Below, piece after piece: positions 9,964 through 20,500 of a stretch of 64,000 nt of DNA (positions are counted from its first letter, which is position 1; each line of letters opens with the position of its first letter). Made by a program: the position numbers and the translations under genes. The notes beneath the pieces are model-generated. The model worked only from the letters and a program-made list of their open reading frames with translations, made no database searches and had not been told where the DNA came from. This stretch comes from Flavobacteriales bacterium (lineage in GTDB: Bacteria > Bacteroidota > Bacteroidia > NS11-12g > UBA9320), in contig JACJZW010000002.1 of assembly GCA_020635355.1 (NCBI GenBank), positions 310,001 to 374,000 of the forward strand, given 5' to 3'.

Positions 9964-10509
9964 GGGTCAAATTTACAGGTATTTAAGTGGGATGGGTATA
10001 TGGATTTTATGGTCATTGAATTTTTAAAAAAAGATGTCAAACAACAGATGTTGGGCAATAATTCATACTTGTATATATATCAACCACACTTGTAAAGTTC
10101 AACTCCTTTGTCGGAGCTAATCAGCCTGGCACGTGTGTAAATTTGACGTGTCCGTCTTTGGGGAAACATCCACTTTAGACCTGTGATGAAATTCGCGATG
10201 GCACGTTAGCGAATAAATGACTTCAGGACGGAAACTTTGTACTTCGTACGAAGAGTCAAATTCGACAGCTTCCTCGTTGGGCACGTCTCGGGGAAGCTGT
10301 TTCTTTTTAGTACCTTCCATATTGAATTGTTGTCTTGAATTGGGAATGTCAGTCCACATTTAGGTGTGTTTTGAAATTGTGTCGAGATTTTGTCGACATG
10401 TCGACTTGCTTTTAAGTGACTGAAAGTGAGAGGTATGTGTGTGGTATTTGTGGGTAAGTGACATTTTGGGAACGCAGCTTGAAACCTAGTTGGCAAGTCA
10501 AGTCGCGTT
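9964..10509. other. 546-bp divergent intergenic region
   Basis: The region lies between the carboxylase (minus) and the giant T9SS gene (plus). No coding sequence is convincing. It contains a terminator-like hairpin (10265-10308), a perfect 12-bp palindrome cttcgtacgaag (10242-10253), a 14-bp palindrome gtcgacatgtcgac (10392-10405), and a TAAATTTG box at 10138-10145 on the plus strand. Together they could mark a short transcript of roughly 160 nt upstream of the T9SS gene. Confidence 0.4.
10265..10308 (+). terminator. terminator-like hairpin upstream of the T9SS gene
   Basis: The arms acagcttcc (10265-10273) and ggaagctgt (10292-10300) form a perfect 9-bp stem with an 18-nt loop. The second arm is followed by ttctttttag, a T-rich tail. 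This has the form of an intrinsic terminator on the plus strand although no gene lies just upstream on that strand, so it may end a small RNA or attenuate the leader of the gene at 10510. Confidence 0.4.
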
Positions 10510-13500
10510 ATGAAAAGAATTATTACCATGTCAAAAAGAATTATTACCATGTCAAAAAGAATTATTACCATGTCAAAAAGAATTATTACCATGTCAATGG
10601 TGCTTTTTGCACTATTGGGAAATTTGTCGCATTCCTATTCTCAGGAAATCTGTTATACCATCGCAGATGGGTATGACAAGCTCTATTCGTTAAATCCAGA
10701 AACCGGTGCAGTGAGTTTTATTGGCTCAACTGGTGTTGGCAATACGGAATCCTCGGCCTTAAGTCAGAATGGGGATACCTTGTACACAGCCAACGGCAAC
10801 GTATTCGGTTGGATTAATCTCTCCACAGGTACATTCACATCTATTGCTACCATTGGTTCGTTGCAAAATGGTCCGGAAGGATCCGAAAGCGTTACCGATA
10901 TCGATGCAATGACAACAGATGTTGATGGGACCATCTGGGCCGTTGAACGCCATGACAATGGCGATCTGATCTTCAAGATCAATCGTAAGACCGGTCAACC
11001 TATTTCAAATGCCTTTGGATCCAATATGGATTACATTCAGGTTCAAACTACAGGATCTGTTCCAGACAGATTGGACGCCATCGCTATTGATCCTACCACA
11101 GGAATCTTGTATGCCAGCGCTAACAATCAGTCAAGTTCGGCAGATGACAACTACATCATTACCATCAACAAATCCAACGGTGTTGGAACATCGATTGGAT
11201 TACCAGACGTTGGTGATATCGAGGGTATGACATTTACCAGCACAGGACAGATGATTGTAACAACCGGACACCAGGGTTACGACAAGCTTTTTAAAATTAA
11301 TAAGGCAAATGCCAGTTCTACCTATGTTGGTACATTCTCAACAGATTCAGATTTTGAAACCTGCGCATGCGCAGGCCAGGTAGATATCAATCCCAATACC
11401 ATTTCCGGAGTAGTTTTTAAGGATACTGACGGAGATGGGGAATTGGACGAGGGTGATAATCTCTGGCAAAATGCCAAGGTGAGATTGTTTGAAGACTCTA
11501 ATTGCAACGGTGAAAAAGATGGATCGGCTTTGGACTCAGCACTAACTGACATGAATGGTTCCTATGCCTTTATGGTTTCCGGCGTTGAATCTTCAACCGG
11601 CTCCATAACTGTTCAAATCAACAACAACGCAAATGATGTTGAAGAAAGAAGTGACGGAAGCATCACAAGCAGCAGCACGGATTTGGATTTTGAAAGTGGA
11701 ACCATCGTTGGAATGAGGTTTACATCTGTAGATATTCCTCAGGGTGCCACTATCACATCAGCATACATAAACTTCTATGCTGAGGAAACAGATGGCAGTG
11801 CATCATCAACCAAGATTAGAGGAGAAAAATCCGGCAATGCCAGTGCCTTCACCTCGTCGTCTTATAGCCTGAGCAATCGAACTAAAACCGCAGGTTACAC
11901 ATCATGGAGCATTCCTTCCTGGACAACAGGGAACTGGTATCAAACACCTGATATCACCAACATTATTCAGGAGATCGTGAATCAAGGTGGTTGGAGTGCC
12001 AATAATGCAATGGTGCTTTTTGTAGAACACCTGGGCGGCGATGATCGTCAGGCTGAATCACATGATGGATATTCAAGCAAAGCACCAAAACTTGTAATTG
12101 AGTATACCAGCGGATCTTCATCAGAATGCTATGTTGTTGAAATAGACACAACAACGCTTCCAACAGGGTTTGATATGACGACATCAACAACCCAAACAGC
12201 ATCATTTACAGGCTCAGAGGAGTCCAACGAAAACAACAATTTTGGGTTTGAGCTAACAACAACCGGATCAAACATCATACGAGGAACTGTATTCAACGAT
12301 GCCAGTAATGATGGTGAATTGAACAATGGTGAGAACGGAACTCAGAATGTAACAGTTGAACTGTATCGGGATTTGAATTGCGATGGAGAGATCAACGGAT
12401 TGGATAATAAGGTAGCTGATACACTATCTGCCTCAAGCGGATCGTATTCATTTTCTCAAGCATTTTCGTGCTCAGGAACTTCGTCAAGTACCTTTACAAA
12501 GCGAATCGCTTCATCAAACGACGATGTTTATCAAAAGTCGGATGGAGAGATGAGGTTTACAAATTCAGATGTAGATCTTGGTGATGATCTGGTAGGGCTT
12601 CGATACGACGGGATCGAAATTCCTCAAGGTGCAACTATTACATCGGCAAAACTGACCTTCATTGCAAAAAGCGATCGATCAGAATCTACTGTTCTGCGCA
12701 TCTATGGTCATAAAACATTGGATGCCGACGAATTCTCAAATACGGATTATGATTTATCCGGCAGAACTAAAACAAGCGCCTATACGGTATATAGCCCATC
12801 TGCATGGGAGACAGGACAGTCTTACGAAAGTTCTGATTTTAGCTCGGTAATTCAGGAAATTGTTGATCAACAGGATTGGGAAAGCGGTAATGCTCTGGCC
12901 CTGATCCTTGACGATGTGTCTGGAAAGAGAGAAGCAAAAACGTATGATTACGACTCTGAAAAAGGAGCATTACTGGAAATAGAGTTTAACACAAGTTCAT
13001 GTACTCAGTGCTACATCGTTCGTGTTGTAGAAGGCGATCTTCCATCAGGCTCGAGTTTAACCACCGAGTCAAGCTATGAAGTAACGTTTACATCTGTAGG
13101 GAATACTTCTGAAGACAATGATTTTGGTCATTACTCAATGTCGTCAAACGGATATACGTGTTACTCAATCAGTGATGCGAATGATGCACTTTACACTGTA
13201 AACCCATCAACTGGTGGATCAATTTTCATTGGTTATACGGGTGTTGGAAACCTCGAGTCTTCGGCAATTAGCTTTGACGGAGATACACTTTACAGTATCG
13301 ATGGAAACGATTTTGGATGGGTAAACTTAAGCACTGGAGATTTCACCAAAGTTGGCGATATCAGCACGCTACAAAATGGTTCTTTAGGAGCTGTATCGGT
13401 TACTGATGTTGATGCCATGACTACCGGTTCCGATAATTCTATTTATGCGGTTGAACGTTACACAGGCGGAGACCTTATATTCAAAGTGAATCCTGCAACT

Positions 13501-15678
13501 GGTGATTATGTTGCAAATGCTTTTGGATATCAGAAGGATTACATTCAGTTGTCAACTCCAAGCGGTGTATCAAATCGTTTGGACGCAATTGGAATAAACC
13601 CATTAACAGGTGTAATGTATGCTTCGGCTAATGGTCAGTCGTCCAGTGCTAACGATAATGATATCATAACCATCGACCTAAACACAGGAGTTGGTACATT
13701 GATAGGAAATGCTGGTGTTGGCGATCTTGAAGGCATGACATTTAACAATGCCGGAAAGCTTTTCGTTACCTCCGGGAAAGATGGTTACAATACCAACAAA
13801 CTGTATGAAATTAACTTGTCTACAGGAGCAGCAACCTTAATTGGAGCGCTAGGAGGTTCCGACTTTGAAACATTTGCCTGTCCGGGTCAGGATCCACAAG
13901 CCAACCTAATTACAGGAACTGTTTTCCATGATGCCAATCTCAACGCGTTTGAAGATGGAGATGAGAATGGTCAAAGTGGTGTGATAGTGTATTTGTATGA
14001 TGATGTGAATGGTAATGGACTATTGGATGGTTCTGATGCACTTGTTGATTCGGTTGAATCAGATGGATTGGGAGGTTATACCTTCAGTGTTTCATATACA
14101 TCGGGTACTGACTACTTTATAATTATCACGGATACTGCAGATTATCCGGAAGGAAATACGCTTACAACAGACAATATTGAAACGGCTGTTTTCTCATCTG
14201 GAGGAAATGTTGAAATGGAAAACGATTTCGGATTTGCGGCCGTAAATGTGATTTCAGGTACCGTGTTTATCGATCTTGACAGAGATGGAGAATTTGAAGA
14301 TGAAGAGAGTGTTTCTGCCAATAAGGAGGTAGTACTTTACAAAGACAATAACTGTAATGGTCTGATCGACGGATCTGATGAGATTGTAGGTAGAGATACC
14401 ACAGATAACAATGGATATTACTCGTTCTTTAGATCGTATAGCTGCGGACAGAGTGAAGGAAGTCTTGAAATCAGCATCTCAAGTGGTTCAGACGATGCAA
14501 CCGAGAAAACAGATGGATCTATGAAACTAGATCGAAGCGGTTTGAAATTTAAATACAGCGATTACCAGTATGTTGGTCTTCGGTTCACAGATGTAAACCT
14601 ACCTCAAGGAGCAACAATCACATCTGCCAAGGTGGTGTTTGAAGCAGACCGAAGTGATGATCAATCCGCGTCTATGTTGGTTTATGGGGAAGATACTGAT
14701 GATGCAAGTGGCTTTACCTGGTCAGACGATAACATTAGCAACCGAACTTCAACTACTGCTACAGTTAACTGGAGTCCGGAAGACTGGAGCGACGGAGACA
14801 ATTACTACACTCCTCAGCTTAAAACAATTGTTCAGGAAATTGTTGACCGATCTGGTTGGTCATCAGGAAACGATCTCGCATTGATTTTCAAGCACCTGTC
14901 TGGTGACGATCGTGATGCCGTTTCTTATGAGCAAAGCGGAAATGCACCTAAATTGGTTATCACCTATGAAGTTTCGTCATCATGCACTGATTGCTATGTA
15001 GTTTCCTTTGACGATAATCAATTGGAAAACGATAGCACATTAACTACGGATGATATCCAAACAGCAGAATTTAATTCAGGTGGAAACATTGATCCTAACA
15101 ACAATTTCGGGTATTTTCATATTTCCCCGGTTCCTGTTGAGTTATTACAGTTCACAGGAGAACGAGTTGCAGATGTATCCATGCTTTACTGGATAACTGC
15201 TTCCGAAGTAACCAATAGTCATTTCGAAGTTCAGCGATCGAATGACGGGCTTAGCTATGAGACGATAGGGTTTGTTGAAGGCGCCGGAACAACTTCTGAA
15301 ATCCAGCGCTATACATTTAGCGATATGAATATGCCGACAGGTACAAACTACTACCGTTTGAAGCAAGTGGATTTTGATGGACAGTTTGAGTTCCATGGTC
15401 CGGTTATTCTGTCTGATGGCGACAAACAAATCAACGCCAACGCATACCCAAATCCAGCAACAACAGAATTGAATGTTGAAATTTTGGATACGGAATTGCT
15501 GGGATCTGTATCCTCAATCAGGTTGATCGACCTTTACGGCCACGTAGTTGTTGAGCAAACTGTTGAGAGTGGACAAATAAAGCTGGATGTAAAATTCCTA
15601 CCGAGGGGAGTTTACCAACTTGAGATAACAACACCAACAAATAGAGAGGTTCGCTCGATTGTGATTGATCGACCTTAA
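10510..15678 (+). CDS. giant T9SS type-A sorted surface protein with SdrD-like and propeller-like domains
   Basis: A 1722-residue secreted protein. The N-terminus is four copies of KRIITMS followed by the hydrophobic core MVLFALLGNLSHSYSQ; cleavage is likely after the final SQ. Two related propeller-like modules (DNA about 10650-11380 and 13150-13890) share CYxI, YASANxQSSSAxDNxIITI and DxEGMTF. Four SdrD-type beta modules begin with ISGVVFKDTDGDGE, IRGTVFNDASNDGE, ITGTVFHDANLN and ISGTVFIDLDRDGE. Three repeats with PQGATITSA and IVQEIV resemble DNRLRE-type extracellular beta domains. The last 80 residues (from about NAYPNPATTEL) are a type-A T9SS sorting domain. Likely a cell-surface or released adhesin. 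The start is ambiguous: six in-frame ATGs lie in the first 90 bases. Confidence 0.85.
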   Translation: MKRIITMSKRIITMSKRIITMSKRIITMSMVLFALLGNLSHSYSQEICYTIADGYDKLYSLNPETGAVSFIGSTGVGNTESSALSQNGDTLYTANGNVFGWINLSTGTFTSIATIGSLQNGPEGSESVTDIDAMTTDVDGTIWAVERHDNGDLIFKINRKTGQPISNAFGSNMDYIQVQTTGSVPDRLDAIAIDPTTGILYASANNQSSSADDNYIITINKSNGVGTSIGLPDVGDIEGMTFTSTGQMIVTTGHQGYDKLFKINKANASSTYVGTFSTDSDFETCACAGQVDINPNTISGVVFKDTDGDGELDEGDNLWQNAKVRLFEDSNCNGEKDGSALDSALTDMNGSYAFMVSGVESSTGSITVQINNNANDVEERSDGSITSSSTDLDFESGTIVGMRFTSVDIPQGATITSAYINFYAEETDGSASSTKIRGEKSGNASAFTSSSYSLSNRTKTAGYTSWSIPSWTTGNWYQTPDITNIIQEIVNQGGWSANNAMVLFVEHLGGDDRQAESHDGYSSKAPKLVIEYTSGSSSECYVVEIDTTTLPTGFDMTTSTTQTASFTGSEESNENNNFGFELTTTGSNIIRGTVFNDASNDGELNNGENGTQNVTVELYRDLNCDGEINGLDNKVADTLSASSGSYSFSQAFSCSGTSSSTFTKRIASSNDDVYQKSDGEMRFTNSDVDLGDDLVGLRYDGIEIPQGATITSAKLTFIAKSDRSESTVLRIYGHKTLDADEFSNTDYDLSGRTKTSAYTVYSPSAWETGQSYESSDFSSVIQEIVDQQDWESGNALALILDDVSGKREAKTYDYDSEKGALLEIEFNTSSCTQCYIVRVVEGDLPSGSSLTTESSYEVTFTSVGNTSEDNDFGHYSMSSNGYTCYSISDANDALYTVNPSTGGSIFIGYTGVGNLESSAISFDGDTLYSIDGNDFGWVNLSTGDFTKVGDISTLQNGSLGAVSVTDVDAMTTGSDNSIYAVERYTGGDLIFKVNPATGDYVANAFGYQKDYIQLSTPSGVSNRLDAIGINPLTGVMYASANGQSSSANDNDIITIDLNTGVGTLIGNAGVGDLEGMTFNNAGKLFVTSGKDGYNTNKLYEINLSTGAATLIGALGGSDFETFACPGQDPQANLITGTVFHDANLNAFEDGDENGQSGVIVYLYDDVNGNGLLDGSDALVDSVESDGLGGYTFSVSYTSGTDYFIIITDTADYPEGNTLTTDNIETAVFSSGGNVEMENDFGFAAVNVISGTVFIDLDRDGEFEDEESVSANKEVVLYKDNNCNGLIDGSDEIVGRDTTDNNGYYSFFRSYSCGQSEGSLEISISSGSDDATEKTDGSMKLDRSGLKFKYSDYQYVGLRFTDVNLPQGATITSAKVVFEADRSDDQSASMLVYGEDTDDASGFTWSDDNISNRTSTTATVNWSPEDWSDGDNYYTPQLKTIVQEIVDRSGWSSGNDLALIFKHLSGDDRDAVSYEQSGNAPKLVITYEVSSSCTDCYVVSFDDNQLENDSTLTTDDIQTAEFNSGGNIDPNNNFGYFHISPVPVELLQFTGERVADVSMLYWITASEVTNSHFEVQRSNDGLSYETIGFVEGAGTTSEIQRYTFSDMNMPTGTNYYRLKQVDFDGQFEFHGPVILSDGDKQINANAYPNPATTELNVEILDTELLGSVSSIRLIDLYGHVVVEQTVESGQIKLDVKFLPRGVYQLEITTPTNREVRSIVIDRP
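10513..10596 (+). repeat. four perfect 21-bp tandem repeats across the start region
   Basis: The unit aaaagaattattaccatgtca occurs four times without mismatch at 10513, 10534, 10555 and 10576. Each unit contains an in-frame ATG and encodes KRIITMS. A seventh-residue period keeps the frame, so gain or loss of units changes only the length and charge of the signal-peptide n-region and the number of possible start codons. Perfect identity suggests recent slippage. Confidence 0.95.
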
Positions 15679-15703
15679 AATCCTCATAACCTGCACTTAG
15701 AAA

Positions 15704-15733
15704 CAGCCGCTTTAACCAGCGGCTGTTTTTTTA
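15704..15733 (+). terminator. intrinsic terminator of the T9SS gene
   Basis: The stem cagccgct/agcggctg (15704-15711 and 15718-15725) with a 6-nt loop is followed by a run of eight or more T. It lies 26 bp after the stop codon of the giant gene. Confidence 0.85.
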
Positions 15734-15753
15734 TAACATTAGCTTTAAATCCG

Positions 15754-15784
15754 TTGGGCAGAAAAACGGATATATTTACTTTTG
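15754..15784 (+). promoter_or_regulatory. Bacteroidota-type promoter of the SRP RNA gene
   Basis: TTG at 15754-15756 is separated by 20 bp from TACTTTTG at 15777-15784. This fits the Bacteroidota primary sigma consensus (TTG, 19-21 bp, TAnnTTTG). The expected start, about 5 bases downstream, coincides with the first base of the RNA's terminal helix (ggctgaca at 15789). Confidence 0.8.
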
Positions 15785-15877
15785 CACCGGCTGACACGAC
15801 CAGCTCCCTTTGAATTCCCCCAGGGCAGGAATGCAGCAAGGGTAGGAGGTTGTAGCGGTGCGATGTCAGCCTTTTTT
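15785..15877 (+). ncRNA. ffs: signal recognition particle RNA (small bacterial type)
   Basis: The ends ggctgaca (15789-15796) and tgtcagcc (15864-15871) pair as the closing helix. The interior contains the diagnostic SRP apical region: ggcaggaatgcagcaaggg, corresponding to the GGxxxGGAAGCAGCCAAGG motif that binds Ffh. The helix is followed directly by seven T, which ends transcription. It directs nascent membrane and secreted proteins to the translocon. It is preceded by a strong consensus promoter and lies just before the transaldolase gene. Confidence 0.9.
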
Positions 15878-15891
15878 TCTAATATACCTCT

Positions 15892-16551
15892 ATGAAATTT
15901 TTTGTCGATACCGCTAATCTCGATCAGATTAAAGAAGCACATGATTTGGGTGTACTTGATGGTGTAACAACCAATCCAAGTTTGATGGCCAAAGAGGGTA
16001 TTTCCGGACAGGATGCCGTTTATCAACATTATAAAGCCATCTGTGATTTGGTAGATGGTGATGTAAGTGCTGAGGTGATTTCAACTGATTTCGAAGGAAT
16101 GATCCGTGAAGGAGAAGCCCTTGCTCAGATCGATGATAAAATTGTTGTTAAGGTACCGATGATCAAAGATGGCGTCAAAGCTCTTCGCTGGTTTACGGAC
16201 AATGACATCAAAACAAATTGCACATTGGTGTTTTCGGCTGGTCAGGCAATTCTTGCCGCGAAGGCTGGAGCAACCTACCTTTCTCCTTTTATAGGAAGAG
16301 TTGATGATATCAACTGGGATGGTATGGAGCTTATTGAACAAATAGCTCAGATATATGCTATTCAGGGGTTCTCAACGGAGATTCTGGCGGCGTCAATTCG
16401 AAATCCACTTCACATTGTTAAGGCAGCCGAAGCTGGAGCTGATGTGTGTACGTGCCCGCTAAGTTCCATTTTGGGATTGCTGAATCACCCACTTACAGAC
16501 ATTGGGTTGGCCAAGTTTTTGGCTGATCATGAAAAGTCACAAAATCGTTAA
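15892..16551 (+). CDS. tal: small transaldolase / fructose-6-phosphate aldolase family protein
   Basis: A 219-residue TIM-barrel class-I aldolase of the short transaldolase family, which transfers dihydroxyacetone units in the pentose phosphate pathway. The N-terminus MKFFVDTANLDQI and GVTTNPSLMAK (24-34) are family hallmarks. The Schiff-base lysine is K87 in KVPM. TNCTLVFSAGQA and YLSPFIGRVDDI follow. Having Phe in SPFIGR, rather than the Tyr seen in true fructose-6-phosphate aldolases, favours transaldolase activity; this is an inference from family knowledge. Length is normal (about 214-220). It begins 15 bases after the SRP RNA T-run and is followed by its own terminator. Confidence 0.9.
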   Translation: MKFFVDTANLDQIKEAHDLGVLDGVTTNPSLMAKEGISGQDAVYQHYKAICDLVDGDVSAEVISTDFEGMIREGEALAQIDDKIVVKVPMIKDGVKALRWFTDNDIKTNCTLVFSAGQAILAAKAGATYLSPFIGRVDDINWDGMELIEQIAQIYAIQGFSTEILAASIRNPLHIVKAAEAGADVCTCPLSSILGLLNHPLTDIGLAKFLADHEKSQNR

Positions 16552-16582
16552 AGCATTAGGCTTTGTAGAAACTGAATAATGA

Positions 16583-16607
16583 AACCCCCTGTTGTGGGGT
16601 TTTTTTA
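16583..16607 (+). terminator. intrinsic terminator after the transaldolase gene
   Basis: aaccccc and ggggtt arms with a short tgttgt loop are followed by seven T. Its position before 16627 argues against any upstream start for the next gene. Confidence 0.8.
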
Positions 16608-16626
16608 TTTAACATTACCATCAGTA

Positions 16627-17355
16627 ATGAACCGGGTAGTTATAATACCAACATACAACGAAATTGAAAACGTTGAGCACATGATCAGAACCGTTCATGG
16701 TGTTGATCATGAGATGCATGTCCTGATTGTGGACGATGGATCTCCCGACGGAACAGGTGAGCGGGTAGATGAATTGAGATCTGAGTTCCCCGGGACATTG
16801 CACATTCTTAAACGCCAGGGGAAACAAGGATTGGGAACAGCTTACATTGCTGGGTTTCAATGGTGTCTTGAAAATGAGTACGAGTACATTTTTGAAATGG
16901 ATTGTGATTTTTCGCACAATCCGGAAGATCTACCAAGAATGTATCGGCGGTGCCTGGAGGATGATGCGGATGTTGTGGTGGGATCGAGGTACGTCGATAA
17001 TCTGGTGAATGTTGTTAACTGGCCAATGGGAAGAGTTTTGCTCAGTTACTTTGCTTCTATGTATGTGAGATTGATTACGCGTATGAAGATCATGGATACA
17101 ACTGCCGGTTTCGTATGCTATCATCGGAATGTTCTGGATAAAATCGATTTGGATAAAATCCGGTTTAAAGGATATGCGTTTCAAATTGAAATGAAATTCA
17201 CAGCAATTTGTTATGGATTTAAGGTTGTTGAGATCCCGATAATCTTTACTGATCGCACAAAAGGAGTTTCTAAAATGAGCAAAGGGATTGTCAAGGAAGC
17301 ACTTCTGGGAGTGATCCAAATGAAATTCAGAAGTCTGTTCCGAAAATTCGAGTAA
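16627..17355 (+). CDS. dolichol-phosphate mannose synthase-like glycosyltransferase (GT2)
   Basis: A 242-residue GT-A fold enzyme. It probably moves a sugar from a nucleotide donor to a polyprenyl-phosphate at the inner face of the membrane, as DPM1-like proteins do. Motifs: VVIIPTYNEIENVEHMI at the N-terminus, the donor-site VDDGSPDGT (about 34-42), and the metal-binding MDCDFSHNPEDL with a DxD-like core (about 96-107). VGSRY and the C-terminal GYAFQIEMKF and EIPIIFTDR also match the family. There are no C-terminal membrane helices, so this is the soluble type. ATG 16627 is chosen over 16579 because the longer reading runs through the terminator hairpin and MNRVVIIPTYNE is the usual family start. 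Confidence 0.88.
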   Translation: MNRVVIIPTYNEIENVEHMIRTVHGVDHEMHVLIVDDGSPDGTGERVDELRSEFPGTLHILKRQGKQGLGTAYIAGFQWCLENEYEYIFEMDCDFSHNPEDLPRMYRRCLEDDADVVVGSRYVDNLVNVVNWPMGRVLLSYFASMYVRLITRMKIMDTTAGFVCYHRNVLDKIDLDKIRFKGYAFQIEMKFTAICYGFKVVEIPIIFTDRTKGVSKMSKGIVKEALLGVIQMKFRSLFRKFE

Positions 17356-17521
17356 TTTCTCTCTTTTTGAATCCGTCTCATCCCGATATGGGAATATTTA
17401 TTTGTCCTCCAATAGTCTTGAAAATCGTAAAGTATTTAAATACAGCACTTTAAGTCCGTATTGTGTTTTGGAACACCGATTGACCAACATGTGACAGTCG
17501 CACTTAAAATTTTGTCGCATA

Positions 17522-20500
17522 TTGTATTTTACACTTTTTCGGTGGAAGTCGAATACTGTATTCACTTTTGCCACACTCCTAATGTTATTGTCGGTTCCGT
17601 CGATTTCGCAAGCTACACGACATCGATGCAGATCAGTTTCTAATACTACCGGATGTAGTGGTCAAACCTACGTTCTTAAACTCAAAGACTCGTACGGAAA
17701 CAGCTATTACCTCAATGGAAATTCTTCAAGCTATCAGTGGATTGAAGAGGAGGATGGCACAGCACGACTGGTAGCAACGGGTTTTACGCATTCATATCTA
17801 AGTGGTGACAACATCACAATTGATTTGTTGTTTAGCTCTCCAACAACATCAACCCCATCAGGAAGTCCGCAATACAACAGTTGTGGCTCCACAGGAAGTT
17901 GTAATGATTGGACTTACTACGAAACAGTTAGTGGAACCATTACATCAAAAATTCATGGAGTTTTTTCGATTTCCAGACGTGGTCCGGCTTGTCAAAAAGG
18001 AACAAATGCCAATACCACTCAGCAAGGTTATGGAGCCTCAGGTTGGGGTAACTGTTCAGGAGGAGATGGATTCTTCGATGAATGTGATGTCAATATGATG
18101 TTATCTTCCTCATGTGAAGAGAAAGAAATCGAATGTGAGCGCAACGTATTGAACACAGTTGGTTGTGCAAACGAGCCATATGTTCTTTGGTTCACAAATA
18201 AGTACAATACTTCTTTTCATTTGGATGGTGATACAGCTTCATACAAGTGGTATCAGTACACAAATGGAGATGTTCGTTTGGTAGGTTCCGGTTTAACTCA
18301 TCCGTCACTAACCAATGACACATACGATATTGATATTACGTTTAGTGGGGCAACCACAACCGTTCCATCAGGAAGTCCAAAGGCCAGTAATTGTGGCTCA
18401 GTAAGTTCATACAACGGGTGGATTTATTTTACATCCACACTGGGTGTTGTTCGCTCTTCAAAACATGGAAGCTTTATAGTTAGCAGACAAGGTCCGGCAT
18501 TCCAACAAGGAATGGACGCCAATATTACTCAAACAGGATATGGTGCATCCGGATGGCTTTATGTAAGTGGGGGAGATGGCTACATCTCTAATGGAGATAT
18601 CAACGTGATGTTGTCTCAGTCGTGTGATGAGCCTTCTGATGATTGTCAGGGAAGTAACTCTTATGATCCATGTATCGTTACATATGCAAAAGGATCTGCC
18701 GGGAATACAACAACCTCAATTTCAATCAACGAACCAGTTTCTGAAATACAGGAAATCGTTTTGGAAGCAATTTACAAAGGTGGTCAGCCAACATACGGCA
18801 GTTTTCAAAGTGGGGGTAATTACTACAGTTGGTCAACAGGTAATGCACAATCACTTGACAACGTATCCGGAACTACAGATAAAGGGTATTATAAAGCCAC
18901 TATGCCCCCAAGTTCAACGGTTAAACTACACGTAAACAACAATACATCCAAAATGCATGGTTTTACGGCCTACGTGCGATTGAAGGATGAGTATTGTTCC
19001 AATAACTACACAGATCTCACAGATGAACACTATTACGTTTATCACAACACAAAAACTACTAATTTCTCATTACCAACAACCACTTTACCTAAGACAATTA
19101 CAGCAACTCTGCCCATTGTTGAAATGAATAACGATTCAAGAATAGCCACCTTCACATTAACAGCCGGTGGAATCAGTGAATCCGTTACCATCAACACATA
19201 TGATCTTGGTCAGTCCATGACAGTTCAAACACTGGTACTAAATGACGTGCCAGGTAACGTAACATCTGGAACATTGACGTTTGCATCACCATCTTCAAAT
19301 GGAGATAGCTATGTGACTGGGAATGCTGTTGTTAACTGGTACAACCCATGTGAAGGTTCAGATCCTAATGTAAACACTATTTCAGGGTATACTTACTATG
19401 ACCTAAATCGCGATACCACGTTGAATGAAGGTGAGGAAGGTGTTGCTGGAACAACTGTTTTCCTATATGAGGATAGCAACCACAACGGGATTCTTGAATC
19501 TGGTGAAAGCACACCATTAAATACTGCAACTACAGACGAAAACGGATACTACGAGTTTGCTGTGGATTATGAATGTACTTCAAGTTATGCCGGCTCAGTA
19601 GAATACTCTTCCGGAATACCTGATCCAAATGATGCATTGGGTGATCCAGGAAGTAGTTATGCAGAATTCACCATGAATTCCTACAACCTTATTCTTGATC
19701 TTGATGGGGAAATCGCTCAGGGTGAGGAATACACTATCTACCTTAAGGCGATTGGAAGTAATCCATATGCCATCATCAGTGAATCAACAGATGGTGTAAA
19801 CTTCTATCACAATACAAATATTCTAATCACATCGTATTCAAAAGAAGCCTATACGATTACGGCCGGAAGAAATGTGAATTATATCAAGTTCGATAAAGGA
19901 TCCATAAACAGCATCTCAGGCTACAACCAACATGGATCGACATCAACAAATTCAAGTGATTACGGCATTTACGGTGTTGAATTCTGTGATGGAAGAAATA
20001 GCTACATCATTGCAACAAACCCAAGCACATTGCCAACCAATTCTGAATTAACAACAGATAACATAGAAACTGCCAGCTTTACTTCAGGTGGAAATCATGA
20101 TTCTCTGAACAACTTCGGAATAACTGGTAATGTTTTAATTGATGGATATGTTTTCCACGATCAAAACTCAAATGGTTCTCGAGAAAGTAACGAACCAGGT
20201 CAAAGTGGTATAACAGTGTATCTATATAATGATCTGGATCTTGATGGATTGCTTGATGGCAATGAATCAACTCCAATAGACAGTGTTCAAACCAATAATA
20301 GCGGTTACTACTCGTTTGAGCGGGAGTACGGTTGCGTTGAGTATTTTGTATCTGAAGTAATTGAAAGTTCTGGCATCGTTAACCCTTCAAACCTTTTGGG
20401 TGCGGTGAATGGTGATTTTGCTGCATATGATACGGATTCTGATAACCTGATTGTTGAGTTGGATGGTGTTATTGCTCAAGGTGAAACCTATACCATTCAT

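Noticed and set aside
10206..10592. Minus-strand frame with repeated MVIILFD
   Set aside because: It is the antisense shadow of the 21-bp repeat in the T9SS gene.
16579..16626. Longer start of the glycosyltransferase
   Set aside because: The extension runs through a rho-independent terminator and lacks family similarity.
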